In this document: one piece after another, positions 7,691 to 15,838 of the stretch
How positions within the stretch are numbered: position 1 is the stretch's first letter
How the letters are laid out: every line of letters starts with the position of its first letter
Assembly (NCBI GenBank): GCA_052032335.1
Contig: JBPEWV010000003.1
Location: 1-25,860, forward strand
Length of the DNA stretch: 25,860 bases
DNA from: Pleionea sp052032335
GTDB taxonomy: Bacteria; Pseudomonadota; Gammaproteobacteria; Enterobacterales; Kangiellaceae
Reading direction: 5' to 3'
Translations under genes and position numbers: made by a program
The notes under the pieces: generated by a model
The model's database searches: none
What the model saw: the letters and a program-made list of their open reading frames with translations, nothing else
Told to the model about the DNA's origin: nothing

Positions 7691-10183
7691 TTACTGCCAG
7701 GTTGCGATTAGGTCAACGCCCGAATAAGCATCGTAACCGTACAAACTGAAATACCAAAGGCCCGATTGCGGTGAGGATTCACTACAGGATTCATTGTTTC
7801 CGTAACGCCACGGGCGACAATCGTAGGTGGATAACGTCGGTTGGGCGCCTCGACGCACGTACAGATCGGCGTCGCCATTGCCACCACTAATCGTCACCGA
7901 TAAATTCGAGACGCCTTCGGGCAGCTGAACGGAATAATGCAACCATCGGCCTTTTGAATCGGCCAAGTTGAGCTTTGAGAAGTCACCACTCGTATCGTCG
8001 CCTTCAGCATAGCGCCCGACAAGGGATACACCATCGAACGCGCTGTAACCATAGAGCATCACAAAGTAACGCCCCGCGCGAAGGTTACTGATAACACAGA
8101 CTTCTTCGTTGCCGTTACGATACGGACGGCAATCGTACTCGTCGGTGGTTGGTTCACTACCAAACCGAACGTACATATCGGCGTCGCCGCTTCCACCACT
8201 CATGGTAAAACTCAAAGAAGTTGCCGTTTCTGGCACATCCAAATAAAACAGTTGCGATTCATGGCGGCCCGATGCCAAATCGGTTTTCGGCTCGTCATTG
8301 GTTAGCTCATTGTTACTGGTCGGTGGTTCACAATTGTCTGAGGTTTCGTAATAAATAATTAATTGTGGCGCCAGACCTGTTTCCTTTGAATCAAAATCAA
8401 TCCCGTCGGAAGTCCCGGCCGAGGTGATCACGATGCCGTAATTACCGCCCTGCAACCAATTTTGCAGCATCGAAAGGCCGGCGCTGTTTAGGGTAATGGT
8501 TTTGCTGCCGGTGGTGCTCGGTGTAAATGAACCGACTAGAGCGCCTTGCTGAGCAGACCCCGACACCGAATTCCAGGTTGCGGTGGATTCGACCCAATTG
8601 TTGTTGCCGGCGTGCAAGTTATAACTGCCAGTCGAGCGGTTGAAAATGTTGATGACCACTTGTGCCGATGTGATGATTGCGCAGTCAGGCAGGCTCGACA
8701 CGTCCCATTTAATCAAAGAATCCATGACACCATAAGTTGAATCACTGCCGTCAGCCAGCAAGCCTTCGTTGCTGTCGTCAAAATTTGTCGTCGCCTGACT
8801 CTTTGCAATAAAGGTATCGTCCGTTGCATCGAGAGTGAGGGTGTCACCTGAAGAGTTACCCGTATCGATCACCGTTCGATTGTCGGCATTACGAACCAGG
8901 TTCAACGACTCGCCAACACCATTGGCGTGCCACCAATTCACATTGTCCGGCAACACCGTCGGGTTCGCTGCACGTTGTTGTCGACTGAGGGTACTTGCCG
9001 ATTCATCAAACTGCGCGGTACGAACCTGTAAACCATCCGCCGCGACAGTAATCACTTTGAACTGTTGGATACTGGCCAAATCAATGGTCCACGACTTAGG
9101 GTCATTTGCCGACCGGGCGGGCGCACCCCAACTGCCTTCACCCACATAAACCGTTCCGCCCGAGGTGGTGCTGGTAAAGTTGTTGCCACTGGGTCGAATC
9201 GACTGGGTCATTTTATTGATGTGCGTGTCGGACTCGACCACCAAATTCATTGCCCGGTTGTAAAAATCGTCGGCCCACCAATCGAATAAAATCTGATTCT
9301 CCGACTTGCCAGTGTAATGGGGAAACATGGGTTTGTGGTATTGCGCAAATCGCCATAAAGCAGAACTCCCCTGACTGGCCAAATCATTCGACAACCAGTT
9401 GTTCATGGCGCTGGCATAAGACGACCAGCCGCTGTTTTTGAATTGGCTGTTCAAAGTGTACACGCGCAACAAAGGTGAAATATTAAAAGCACCATAAGTA
9501 TCCGACGGCGAGCAATTACCGTCCTGGTTGTAATCGGTGCCAAACACTTCGCACAAAGTTTTGTAGTTGTTGTCTTCGTGATTACCGTGGGTTGGAATAA
9601 GCGGATAAATACGCTTGTAGTTTAATCCGTCAATGGTGTCGCTGGAATGAGTCAGTTGCCAATCAGAGAGAAACTCATTCATCTCTGAAGCATTATTGGC
9701 GTTGGTAAAGTCGCCACCGTGCATGATAAATAAAGGTCGGATTTTAGATATTAATTGATTACCTTTGCGACGCGTGGTCCACCCGGTGCGCGTATCGCCT
9801 CCAGCGACTGCAATGTAAGGTGATTGATCGGTAGGTGCCGTTTTAAACCAGAATCGCTGGCCACATCCAGCGTCGTCGCAGACCCGATAATACACAGCAG
9901 AATTTGCTGGCAAGTTGGTCAGTCTGACAAAGTAACTGACTAATGAACTGCGAAACGTTTTGCTATCGTCGATGGTCGCCACCTGCCAGCTCGACTCGTT
10001 GGTGGTAAAGCCAAAGGTTACGTAAGGTGATTGACTGCTTCCGTCGGGCGAAAAGCCGATAACTGCATTGCTTGAGGGATCAGAATCCCAAATCAATCGA
10101 TGATGCTTTGTTGCCGATTCAGCGTCCGATAGATAAGTTAGTCCTGCGGTAAGAGCTGCGCAGTAAAGCCATTGTTTAATCAC
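7691..10183 (-). CDS. Secreted metallophosphatase with DNRLRE and two PPC domains
   Basis: An 830-residue exported protein starting at GTG 10183 with GGAGG four bases upstream; the signal peptide ends near residue 22. Residues about 28-115 form a fibronectin-like domain as in purple acid phosphatases. Residues about 123-395 are a calcineurin-type phosphoesterase with AVAGGD (Asp130), HGGDF (Asp158), THGNHE (Asn201, His202), YHKP (His283) and SDTHI (His321). Residues about 448-612 match the DNRLRE cell-surface domain (DDTFIAKSQATTNF, SLIKWDVSSL). Two pre-peptidase C-terminal (PPC) domains follow, about 640-725 and 745-830, each with SGGxGDADxYVR and YDCRPxRxGN. It probably hydrolyses extracellular phosphoesters or phosphoproteins; the substrate is unknown. 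The PPC repeats suggest secretion or surface attachment. Confidence 0.88.
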   Translation of the reverse strand: MIKQWLYCAALTAGLTYLSDAESATKHHRLIWDSDPSSNAVIGFSPDGSSQSPYVTFGFTTNESSWQVATIDDSKTFRSSLVSYFVRLTNLPANSAVYYRVCDDAGCGQRFWFKTAPTDQSPYIAVAGGDTRTGWTTRRKGNQLISKIRPLFIMHGGDFTNANNASEMNEFLSDWQLTHSSDTIDGLNYKRIYPLIPTHGNHEDNNYKTLCEVFGTDYNQDGNCSPSDTYGAFNISPLLRVYTLNSQFKNSGWSSYASAMNNWLSNDLASQGSSALWRFAQYHKPMFPHYTGKSENQILFDWWADDFYNRAMNLVVESDTHINKMTQSIRPSGNNFTSTTSGGTVYVGEGSWGAPARSANDPKSWTIDLASIQQFKVITVAADGLQVRTAQFDESASTLSRQQRAANPTVLPDNVNWWHANGVGESLNLVRNADNRTVIDTGNSSGDTLTLDATDDTFIAKSQATTNFDDSNEGLLADGSDSTYGVMDSLIKWDVSSLPDCAIITSAQVVINIFNRSTGSYNLHAGNNNWVESTATWNSVSGSAQQGALVGSFTPSTTGSKTITLNSAGLSMLQNWLQGGNYGIVITSAGTSDGIDFDSKETGLAPQLIIYYETSDNCEPPTSNNELTNDEPKTDLASGRHESQLFYLDVPETATSLSFTMSGGSGDADMYVRFGSEPTTDEYDCRPYRNGNEEVCVISNLRAGRYFVMLYGYSAFDGVSLVGRYAEGDDTSGDFSKLNLADSKGRWLHYSVQLPEGVSNLSVTISGGNGDADLYVRRGAQPTLSTYDCRPWRYGNNESCSESSPQSGLWYFSLYGYDAYSGVDLIATWQ

Positions 10184-10346
10184 AGTGCCTCCAAAAGATC
10201 GGTTTTTAATTTTTAAAGCCGGGTACAGCTATCCCGTTTCAGAATGGATCACTTTATGGGCCAATCATGACCATCGGGTGACAATAATATGAACCGAGGT
10301 TGAAACGTAGAAAAGAATGCAAAAAAAATGTGGATTGAGATGCTTT

Positions 10347-10985
10347 TCAGTGAGTGCTTTCGTCTTCTGTGACCAGTCGCACAAAAGCAGCATTGCGATA
10401 TGGGATAACAACCGAACGGCCACTGCCAAAGTTCACCGCTTTTGCACCTTCACCGAGGTGCTGATAAACGCCGGTTAATGGAAAACCATGAGATGATGTC
10501 CAATAATCGCCGCGTTTGGTGTGAGGAAAAAAATAGACATTGATCATTACGTTTCCGTCAACCGGACTTTTCTCAACCAGTGATAACAGTTCCTGTTCGG
10601 TTGGCAGTCGCCAGTTGCTTCGACCACATAACCTTTTTTGATTGAGGCGACGAATCAGATCATCGGTATCGCAGCGTTCTTTTTCAAAATAACAATCGCC
10701 ACCATTTGCCTTACCTGTCGATCCATCGAGCCAGGAGTAAGTCCAATAGCCGTCATGAATCGACTCGTCGTCTTTTTTAACTTCCCATATCAAATTATTG
10801 CGGCTGTCTTTTACGCACATCCAGGGACCCTGCCAATGATTTAAAGATCGGCCCTGAGCATCAAGCTTTCTATAATGAGACGATTTTTCTTTTGGTAATT
10901 CGCGATCAGAAAAATAGGTAAAGCCCAACAGGCCACTGAGTGTAATCACAAGCAAAATCAATCGTCGCAGCATTCCTTTACTCAC
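10347..10985 (-). CDS. Membrane-anchored DUF1566 (Lcl C-terminal) domain protein
   Basis: A 212-residue protein with an N-terminal hydrophobic segment (MLRRLILLVITLSGLLGFTYF), probably an uncleaved anchor or signal. A single DUF1566/Lcl domain follows: WMCVKDSRNNLIWEVK opens it, SNWRLPTEQELLSLVE is the core motif, and YWTSSHGF plus AFVRLV close it. Such domains occur on bacterial exported proteins and are thought to be adhesive or ligand-binding; no enzyme activity is known. The longest frame starts at GTG 10985, overlapping the end of the cytochrome gene by 8 bases. ATG 10973 is an equally reasonable start and gives the cleaner signal. The overlap shows co-translation with the cytochrome/heme protein, so a joint periplasmic function is likely. 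Confidence 0.82.
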   Translation of the reverse strand: MSKGMLRRLILLVITLSGLLGFTYFSDRELPKEKSSHYRKLDAQGRSLNHWQGPWMCVKDSRNNLIWEVKKDDESIHDGYWTYSWLDGSTGKANGGDCYFEKERCDTDDLIRRLNQKRLCGRSNWRLPTEQELLSLVEKSPVDGNVMINVYFFPHTKRGDYWTSSHGFPLTGVYQHLGEGAKAVNFGSGRSVVIPYRNAAFVRLVTEDESTH

Positions 10986-12594
10986 TCAGTTTGATTTGCA
11001 TCGGGATTAAATGACGGGTGTGGGCAATTTGCGCCTGATCAAATGCCGAAAACCAGAGACAGGTATTGTGATCCAACACCACATCATTTTTCGATTGCGT
11101 ATTAATCTTACGAACCATCTCAAGATGCCAATAACCATTACGCCAGACGCCCTTGGCTCGAACATCGGCGCGATCACCTTCGAAACGATTGGAGCGATAC
11201 ATTACCGAAGGCATCAATGTTCCCGTAGGGTAGTGATCATTTTCTTGTTTATAGGGTGTGTAACTGAACCAGTCAATCATCCAGATTGTTCCGTCTTCAG
11301 ACGACTGAAAACTTTCAAGGTAGGGTGGTTTTTTCGGTAGCCGTTTTGGAACTATGCCGTCTTTTTGGTACCACTGCCAATTCATAACATAACCACCAGA
11401 CTCTTTATTATCGGTTAAATAACCCGCTTTGTATCGGCGTTGGCCTGCGATGGGGGCCACAGGAGGACCAAAAAAATTGTCGTCGGCCAGAATCATGGCG
11501 TCGGTTCGAATCGCCTTCCAGTGCCAGATATCGGCAATCGATTGATCCGTGGTAAAATGATACCCCTTGCCATGCCAGTTTGCCGGTTTATTGGTTAAAG
11601 GTTTATGACCGAGGTGAGCCGTACCGGCGGCCGGTAATTCGCAGCGATCAGAAATCATAATAGCGAATTTATCTTCATAAAATTTGGTTTCGTTATCGAA
11701 CGCAAAACCATTACTTTGAACCTGCCAGCCTTGTTGTGTTTTCTTCAGCGGCAAATGTTTTAATGATTGCGTATTGTCTTGCCATCGAATGAAGAAAAAA
11801 AGTTCTACTCCATTGTGTATCGCCTGCACCCGAATAGGCGTCATACCATGATCAAAATTGGCACCACCATAGGTCATAACAGTTACGGATTGCGCTGTTT
11901 GCCATTGCGGCTCATTGGCCAATCCGTCGATATCGATAAATTCATCCAGCGAAATTGAAGTGACAGGTAACGTTCGAGTTAATAGAGGACGACTGTAGAT
12001 CGCAACCAAAACACAACTGATGATAAAGAAAGCGATTAAACTCAGGTTGCCACAAGATTGAGTCGAGACCGGAATAAAAATCACTTTGAAAACTTTTATC
12101 CCGTATTGGATAAAATAAATGGCGGCGTGCAAAATTAAGTAAACGATTAATAATAAAGCCGACATGTAGTGGCCGCTGTAATGCTCAAGCCAAGGAATAA
12201 AATGGAAATATCGATTCAAACCGGTGAAAGCCAGGGTAAGTAACACCCCATAACCCAGCCAGATAACCCACAAATGATATTTAGAATCAGTTTGAGTGCC
12301 TAGCGAGGCCAACTTGAGGCATCGCATTATCGTGTAGGTGATTATAATTAAGCAAAACACGGTGGCCGAAAGAATGTGCACCGACAATAACTCACCCTGT
12401 GGCAATAAAGATCCTAGCCACGCAAGCTCATCGCGAGACAACAACGCAATCCGCAAACCGGTCAGTAAACTTACCAGACAAACGGCTATTAAAAGCGTGT
12501 GTAAAAACACCCAGAAACTGTTTCGAATCACAATGCCAGTATTATTCTTAGAAATGCGAAAGAATGACGTTATATCATGACAGTGGTATGACAA
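10978..12594 (-). CDS. Membrane cytochrome b fused to an ethylbenzene-dehydrogenase-type heme domain
   Basis: A 538-residue protein. Residues about 26-200 contain four or five transmembrane segments with histidines in helix positions (His32, His73, His142, His156), the spacing expected for a two-heme cytochrome b561/Ni-hydrogenase-type domain. After a periplasmic boundary near residue 205, residues about 210-538 resemble the heme-b-binding gamma subunit of ethylbenzene/DMSO-reductase-family dehydrogenases (FIDIDGLANEPQWQTA, IRVQAIHNGVELFFFIRW, FYEDKFAIMIS, ADIWHWKAIR, GYWHLEMVRK). The fusion suggests electron transfer between the quinone pool and a periplasmic partner. No molybdenum subunit is nearby. 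The start is a TTG at 12594 with no clear ribosome site; GTG 12531 would keep all helices. Followed by the overlapping DUF1566 gene. Confidence 0.8.
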   Translation of the reverse strand: MSYHCHDITSFFRISKNNTGIVIRNSFWVFLHTLLIAVCLVSLLTGLRIALLSRDELAWLGSLLPQGELLSVHILSATVFCLIIITYTIMRCLKLASLGTQTDSKYHLWVIWLGYGVLLTLAFTGLNRYFHFIPWLEHYSGHYMSALLLIVYLILHAAIYFIQYGIKVFKVIFIPVSTQSCGNLSLIAFFIISCVLVAIYSRPLLTRTLPVTSISLDEFIDIDGLANEPQWQTAQSVTVMTYGGANFDHGMTPIRVQAIHNGVELFFFIRWQDNTQSLKHLPLKKTQQGWQVQSNGFAFDNETKFYEDKFAIMISDRCELPAAGTAHLGHKPLTNKPANWHGKGYHFTTDQSIADIWHWKAIRTDAMILADDNFFGPPVAPIAGQRRYKAGYLTDNKESGGYVMNWQWYQKDGIVPKRLPKKPPYLESFQSSEDGTIWMIDWFSYTPYKQENDHYPTGTLMPSVMYRSNRFEGDRADVRAKGVWRNGYWHLEMVRKINTQSKNDVVLDHNTCLWFSAFDQAQIAHTRHLIPMQIKLSE

Positions 12595-12649
12595 GCAGGC
12601 GCGATCGTTCCTCTCATAATAAATTGAGATGATGCGTTCTGAGCATCTG
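12595..12649. other. Divergent promoter region between the cytochrome and B12 operons
   Basis: This short region must hold the promoter of the leftward cytochrome gene and the upstream part of the B12 operon promoter. GATGC (12631-12635) and GCATC (12643-12647) form a small inverted repeat with a 7-base gap just upstream of the -10 box; it may or may not be an operator. Nothing else is recognised. Confidence 0.35.
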
Positions 12650-12658
12650 TGTTATACT
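12650..12658 (+). promoter_or_regulatory. Extended -10 promoter of the btuD-btuF operon
   Basis: TGTTATACT at 12650-12658 matches the extended -10 pattern TGnTATAAT at all but one base. There is no good -35 at 17 bases, as often found with extended -10 promoters. Transcription would begin near 12665, a few bases before the riboswitch aptamer, which supports the call. Confidence 0.6.
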
Positions 12659-12670
12659 CGCGTCCAATTT

Positions 12671-12822
12671 CTATCGGTGTGCACGGCACTTAATAGGGAA
12701 CGCGGTTTAAATCCGCGGCTGTACCCGCAACTGTAAGTAAAGCAAAAGATTTTCCACTGAAAGCCAGGCTTTTGGGAAGGGATCTGGAGGTTAACTTTAC
12801 AAGCCAGGAGACCTGCCGAGTG
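12671..12822 (+). promoter_or_regulatory. Cobalamin riboswitch 1, upstream of btuD
   Basis: Adenosylcobalamin-type aptamer. The core ATCCGCGGCTGTACCCGCAA (from 12711) followed by CTGTAA, and the distal box AGCCAGGAGACCTGCC (12802-12817), are near-consensus for the family, with the TCCACTGAAAGCCAGGC element (12753-12769) between them. TCGG (12674-12677) pairs with CCGA (12816-12819) to close P1. In this family, ligand binding lowers expression of uptake and synthesis genes. The downstream leader (12823-12945) contains a stem covering the btuD ribosome site, so control is probably at translation initiation. Confidence 0.93.
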
Positions 12823-12848
12823 GTTGTTTCAACCATAATAAGTATTAC

Positions 12849-12865
12849 CCGAGCGGGTTACTCGG
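12849..12865 (+). promoter_or_regulatory. Possible switching hairpin after riboswitch 1
   Basis: CCGAG (12849-12853) and CTCGG (12861-12865) form a 5-bp stem with a 7-base loop. The same CTCGG is complementary to CCGAG at 12816-12820, which includes the 3' strand of aptamer P1. The CTCGG segment could therefore choose between closing this hairpin and invading P1, a plausible switch element. Inference from complementarity only. Confidence 0.4.
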
Positions 12866-12917
12866 TGGTGCTGTGCGTGTTCTATCAATCTGATGTGCCC
12901 CACAAAACCTTCTGACT

Positions 12918-12942
12918 AACTCGCCGATGGATCATCGGAGTT
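12918..12942 (+). promoter_or_regulatory. Stem sequestering the btuD Shine-Dalgarno site
   Basis: AACT (12918-12921), CCGATG (12924-12929), loop GAT, CATCGG (12933-12938) and AGTT (12939-12942) form ten base pairs interrupted only by a two-base bulge (CG). The ribosome site GGAG (12937-12940), five bases before GTG 12946, is entirely paired. This is what a translational expression platform of a B12 riboswitch should look like. Confidence 0.6.
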
Positions 12943-12945
12943 TGA

Positions 12946-13734
12946 GTGTCGCAACAACGCCCCGTTTTCAAAGCCATTAATCTGAGCTGGCACGCTGCCA
13001 ACAAACAGATACTGGATCATCTGAATTTTCAGGTGGCCGAGGGCGAGTTCGTCGGTTTGATTGGCCCTAACGGTGCCGGCAAATCGTCGTTGCTGCGCTG
13101 TCTGTATCAAAAAATTACCCGTTACGAGGGTGAGCTCGAATTCAAAGGTCGCAATATCGAAAGTTACTCGCGCAACGAACTGGCGCGACATATGGCCGTG
13201 GTGTTGCAAGAACCGCCGAGCCAATTCGAATTAAAAGTTTACGACGTAATTGCCATGGGGCTGACGCCGCACAAAAGTCTGTTGTCGTTCGATAGTCAAC
13301 AGGACCGCAGTAAAATCGGAGCGGCCGCCGAGCAAGTTGATCTGAGCGATAAACTGGAACAGCATTTCAATTCTCTTTCGGGCGGAGAAAAACAGCGCGC
13401 CATGATCGCGCGAGCCATCGTGCAACAACCAGAAGTGTTGCTCATGGACGAACCCACCAATCACCTCGACATTCGTCATCAACTGGAAGTGCTGCAACTG
13501 GCAAAAAGTCTTGATATCACGGTTGTGGTTAGCATTCACGATTTGAATTTGGCCGCTGCATTTTGCGATCGCTTTATTTTGATGGATAACGGCAAAATTG
13601 TTGCCAATGGCACCTTCGACCAAGTGTTGCAAGAGTCGCATTTGAATCGAGTGTTCGGTATTAAAGCTCACGTTGATCAACACCCGTTTCATAACGGGCC
13701 AAGAATTACCTTTGATCTGGGTGAGCCTTCATGA
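12946..13734 (+). CDS. btuD: Vitamin B12 ABC transporter, ATP-binding subunit
   Basis: A 262-residue ABC ATPase of the siderophore/B12 (FecE/BtuD) type that powers corrinoid import on the cytosolic face of BtuC. Walker A GPNGAGKS (40-47), Q-loop Gln88 (VVLQEP), signature LSGGEKQR (144-151), Walker B VLLMDEP (164-170) and H-loop His198 (SIHDL) are all intact. The start GTG 12946 has GGAG five bases upstream. Substrate assignment comes from context: a cobalamin riboswitch lies directly upstream, btuC overlaps by four bases (ATGA), and cob genes follow. The family motifs alone would not separate it from a heme or siderophore ATPase. Confidence 0.92.
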   Translation: MSQQRPVFKAINLSWHAANKQILDHLNFQVAEGEFVGLIGPNGAGKSSLLRCLYQKITRYEGELEFKGRNIESYSRNELARHMAVVLQEPPSQFELKVYDVIAMGLTPHKSLLSFDSQQDRSKIGAAAEQVDLSDKLEQHFNSLSGGEKQRAMIARAIVQQPEVLLMDEPTNHLDIRHQLEVLQLAKSLDITVVVSIHDLNLAAAFCDRFILMDNGKIVANGTFDQVLQESHLNRVFGIKAHVDQHPFHNGPRITFDLGEPS

Positions 13735-14768
13735 AGCGCATGACCGTGAATCGACAGGACGGATTCAGTTTACAATACGCTTCTCTGATCACAGGTTGTG
13801 TGATTTTCTTAATCCTAACCTTTCTTTACGCCACCGCAAGTGGCAGTGTCGACATCAGTTTTGCTCAGGTTATCGACGCTATTTTCTGTAGCACTCAATG
13901 TTCGGTGAGCCCGATACAGCAACAGATCATCTGGGAAATTCGATTGCCACGAATTTTGATGGCGCTCGCCACGGGCGCTGGCCTGTCGATCACCGGAGCT
14001 GTCTTGCAAAGTGTCACACGCAACCCGCTGGCCGATCCTTATTTGTTCGGTATTTCCTCCGGTTCGGCTCTTGGCGCGGTTACCGTGATGGCGTTGATCC
14101 CCGCTGCCGTTATGTCGGTGACATTTGGCGCCCTGATTGGCGGCGCCTTATCGGTTGCTTTGATGTTGATACTGGCCGGACGATCTGCAACCCACGTCGA
14201 ACGACTGTTGCTTGCCGGTGTTGCGGTTTCCTTTATGCTCAGTGCCTTTACCAGCTTGATTTTGTATTACTCCAAACCGGAAATTGCCGCAACCTTGCTG
14301 TTCTGGATGATGGGCAGTTTTTCCAGCAGTCAGTGGAACGAGTTGTGGATGCCGTATTTTGTAGTCGGCCTGGGCCTCATCAGTTTTATAATCTTTCGCC
14401 GTTGGCTCTCGGCCATTCAGGCTGGCGAAGAAAGTGCTCATACACTGGGCATTCCGGTCAATCGATTGCGATTGATGATGTTAATTATGTGTTCGGCAGT
14501 GACCGCCGTGCTGGTAGCGCACGTTGGCGGGATAGGTTTTGTCGGATTGATGATTCCTCACATTTGCCGCTTTATTATAGGTAATCAAATCCATCGCATG
14601 TTGGTGTTGTGCGTTCTGCTCGGTGGCGCCTTTATGATCTGGGTTGATGTGATTGCGCGCTCGCTACTGCCCAATCAGGTCTTGCCTGTGGGCGTTGTGA
14701 CCTCTGCCGTAGGCAGTATCTTTTTCTTTGTTATTTTAAAGTCGCGCAGTCAAAGCGATTTCGATTAA
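13731..14768 (+). CDS. btuC: Vitamin B12 ABC transporter, permease subunit
   Basis: A 345-residue FecCD-family permease, normal for the ten-helix BtuC type. Strongly hydrophobic throughout, with the family landmarks EIRLPRILMALATGAGLSITGAVLQ (about residues 66-90), RNPLADPYLFGISSGSALGA (about 94-113), the helical region around FWMMGSF (about 190) and GFVGLMIPHICRF (about 268-280), which contacts the ATPase. It forms a dimer that moves corrinoid from BtuF into the cytosol. It overlaps btuD by ATGA, and ATG 13740 is a possible alternative start three codons in. The binding protein btuF is at the far end of the same operon rather than adjacent. Confidence 0.92.
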   Translation: MKRMTVNRQDGFSLQYASLITGCVIFLILTFLYATASGSVDISFAQVIDAIFCSTQCSVSPIQQQIIWEIRLPRILMALATGAGLSITGAVLQSVTRNPLADPYLFGISSGSALGAVTVMALIPAAVMSVTFGALIGGALSVALMLILAGRSATHVERLLLAGVAVSFMLSAFTSLILYYSKPEIAATLLFWMMGSFSSSQWNELWMPYFVVGLGLISFIIFRRWLSAIQAGEESAHTLGIPVNRLRLMMLIMCSAVTAVLVAHVGGIGFVGLMIPHICRFIIGNQIHRMLVLCVLLGGAFMIWVDVIARSLLPNQVLPVGVVTSAVGSIFFFVILKSRSQSDFD

Positions 14769-14782
14769 GCGGTTGCAAATAT

Positions 14783-15838
14783 ATGATTACGCCCGAAACC
14801 TTTTCTGATTTTTTCGCCATTTCTTCGATCAATCGCGACTCACTGAAGTCCATTCATCAACGCATTGATCAGAAAACCAAGCCACCCGGTTCGCTGGGTC
14901 AACTGGAATCGCTGGCGGCTCGCTTAGCACTGATTCTTGATGCCGAGTCGATTCAAATAAAACACCCCACCTTACTGCTGTTCGCCGCAGATCATGGTAT
15001 TGCCGATAACGGCATCAGTATTGCGCCGTCCGACGTCACGCGACAAATGGTGATGAATTTTCTCAATGGCGGTGCCGCCATCAATTGTTTCTGTGACACG
15101 CATGGCCTGGCGATCAAAATCATCGATGCCGGAATTAAAAACCCGCTCGACGACACACGACTCATCAACCAATCGCTGGGACGCGGTACTCACGACTTTT
15201 CAAAACAAGCTGCAATGACTAACGATCAAGCCGCAGAAGGTTTATTACTGGGTAAAAAAATTGCCGAGACAACACTGCAAACAGGCGTCAATGTACTGGG
15301 TTTTGGCGAAATGGGCATTGGCAACAGTTCGGCGGCGGCGGCAATCATGGCTGCCATTTTAAACATTCCGGCTGACGAATGCGTTGGTCGAGGAACCGGC
15401 ATCGACGACAAAGTATTCCAGAAAAAATTGCAACTGATTGAACAAGCGTTGCGCCTGCACGCCGACCAACTGGACTGTCCTTTGGATATCCTGACCAACC
15501 TTGGCGGTTTCGAAATTGCACAAATGGCCGGCGCAATGTTGGCGACCGCCGCGTCGCACAAAGTTATTCTGGTCGATGGGTTTATTGCCACTGCGGCCGC
15601 ACTGATCGCGCACCGACTTGCGCCGCAAATTGTTGACTATATGGTGTTCTGTCATCAGTCAAATGAACAAGGGCATCAGCGCATGCTAAACCATCTGGGT
15701 GGCAGAGCCTTGCTATCACTCGACATGCGACTCGGAGAAGGTACCGGTGCAGCCCTTGCCCTGCCACTACTGCAAGCGGCCGCCAGTTTCTACAACAATA
15801 TGGCAAGCTTCGAGCAAGCTCAGGTTACTCCGGTATGA
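14783..15838 (+). CDS. cobT: Nicotinate-nucleotide--dimethylbenzimidazole phosphoribosyltransferase
   Basis: Cytosolic enzyme that transfers phosphoribose from nicotinate mononucleotide to the lower-ligand base, giving alpha-ribazole phosphate for the nucleotide loop. Its 351 residues match the usual CobT length. Family motifs: QKTKPPGSLGQLESLA (about 31-46), LLFAADHGIADNGIS (about 66-80), GFGEMGIGNSSAAAA (about 174-188) and RLGEGTGAALALPLL near the end, with Glu319 at the place of the catalytic base. It starts 14 bases after btuC with a weak ribosome site and overlaps cobS by four bases. No bluB (dimethylbenzimidazole synthesis) is visible, so the base may be made by an unlinked gene or taken up. 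Confidence 0.95.
   Translation: MITPETFSDFFAISSINRDSLKSIHQRIDQKTKPPGSLGQLESLAARLALILDAESIQIKHPTLLLFAADHGIADNGISIAPSDVTRQMVMNFLNGGAAINCFCDTHGLAIKIIDAGIKNPLDDTRLINQSLGRGTHDFSKQAAMTNDQAAEGLLLGKKIAETTLQTGVNVLGFGEMGIGNSSAAAAIMAAILNIPADECVGRGTGIDDKVFQKKLQLIEQALRLHADQLDCPLDILTNLGGFEIAQMAGAMLATAASHKVILVDGFIATAAALIAHRLAPQIVDYMVFCHQSNEQGHQRMLNHLGGRALLSLDMRLGEGTGAALALPLLQAAASFYNNMASFEQAQVTPV

Noticed and set aside
10215..10236. CGGG...CCCG near the metallophosphatase start as a terminator
   Set aside because: Only four pairs with a nine-base loop; too weak to support.
13898..14584. A 228-codon frame on the same strand as btuC
   Set aside because: It is a shifted reading of btuC, rich in Cys and Arg with no domain; btuC itself has full family motifs.
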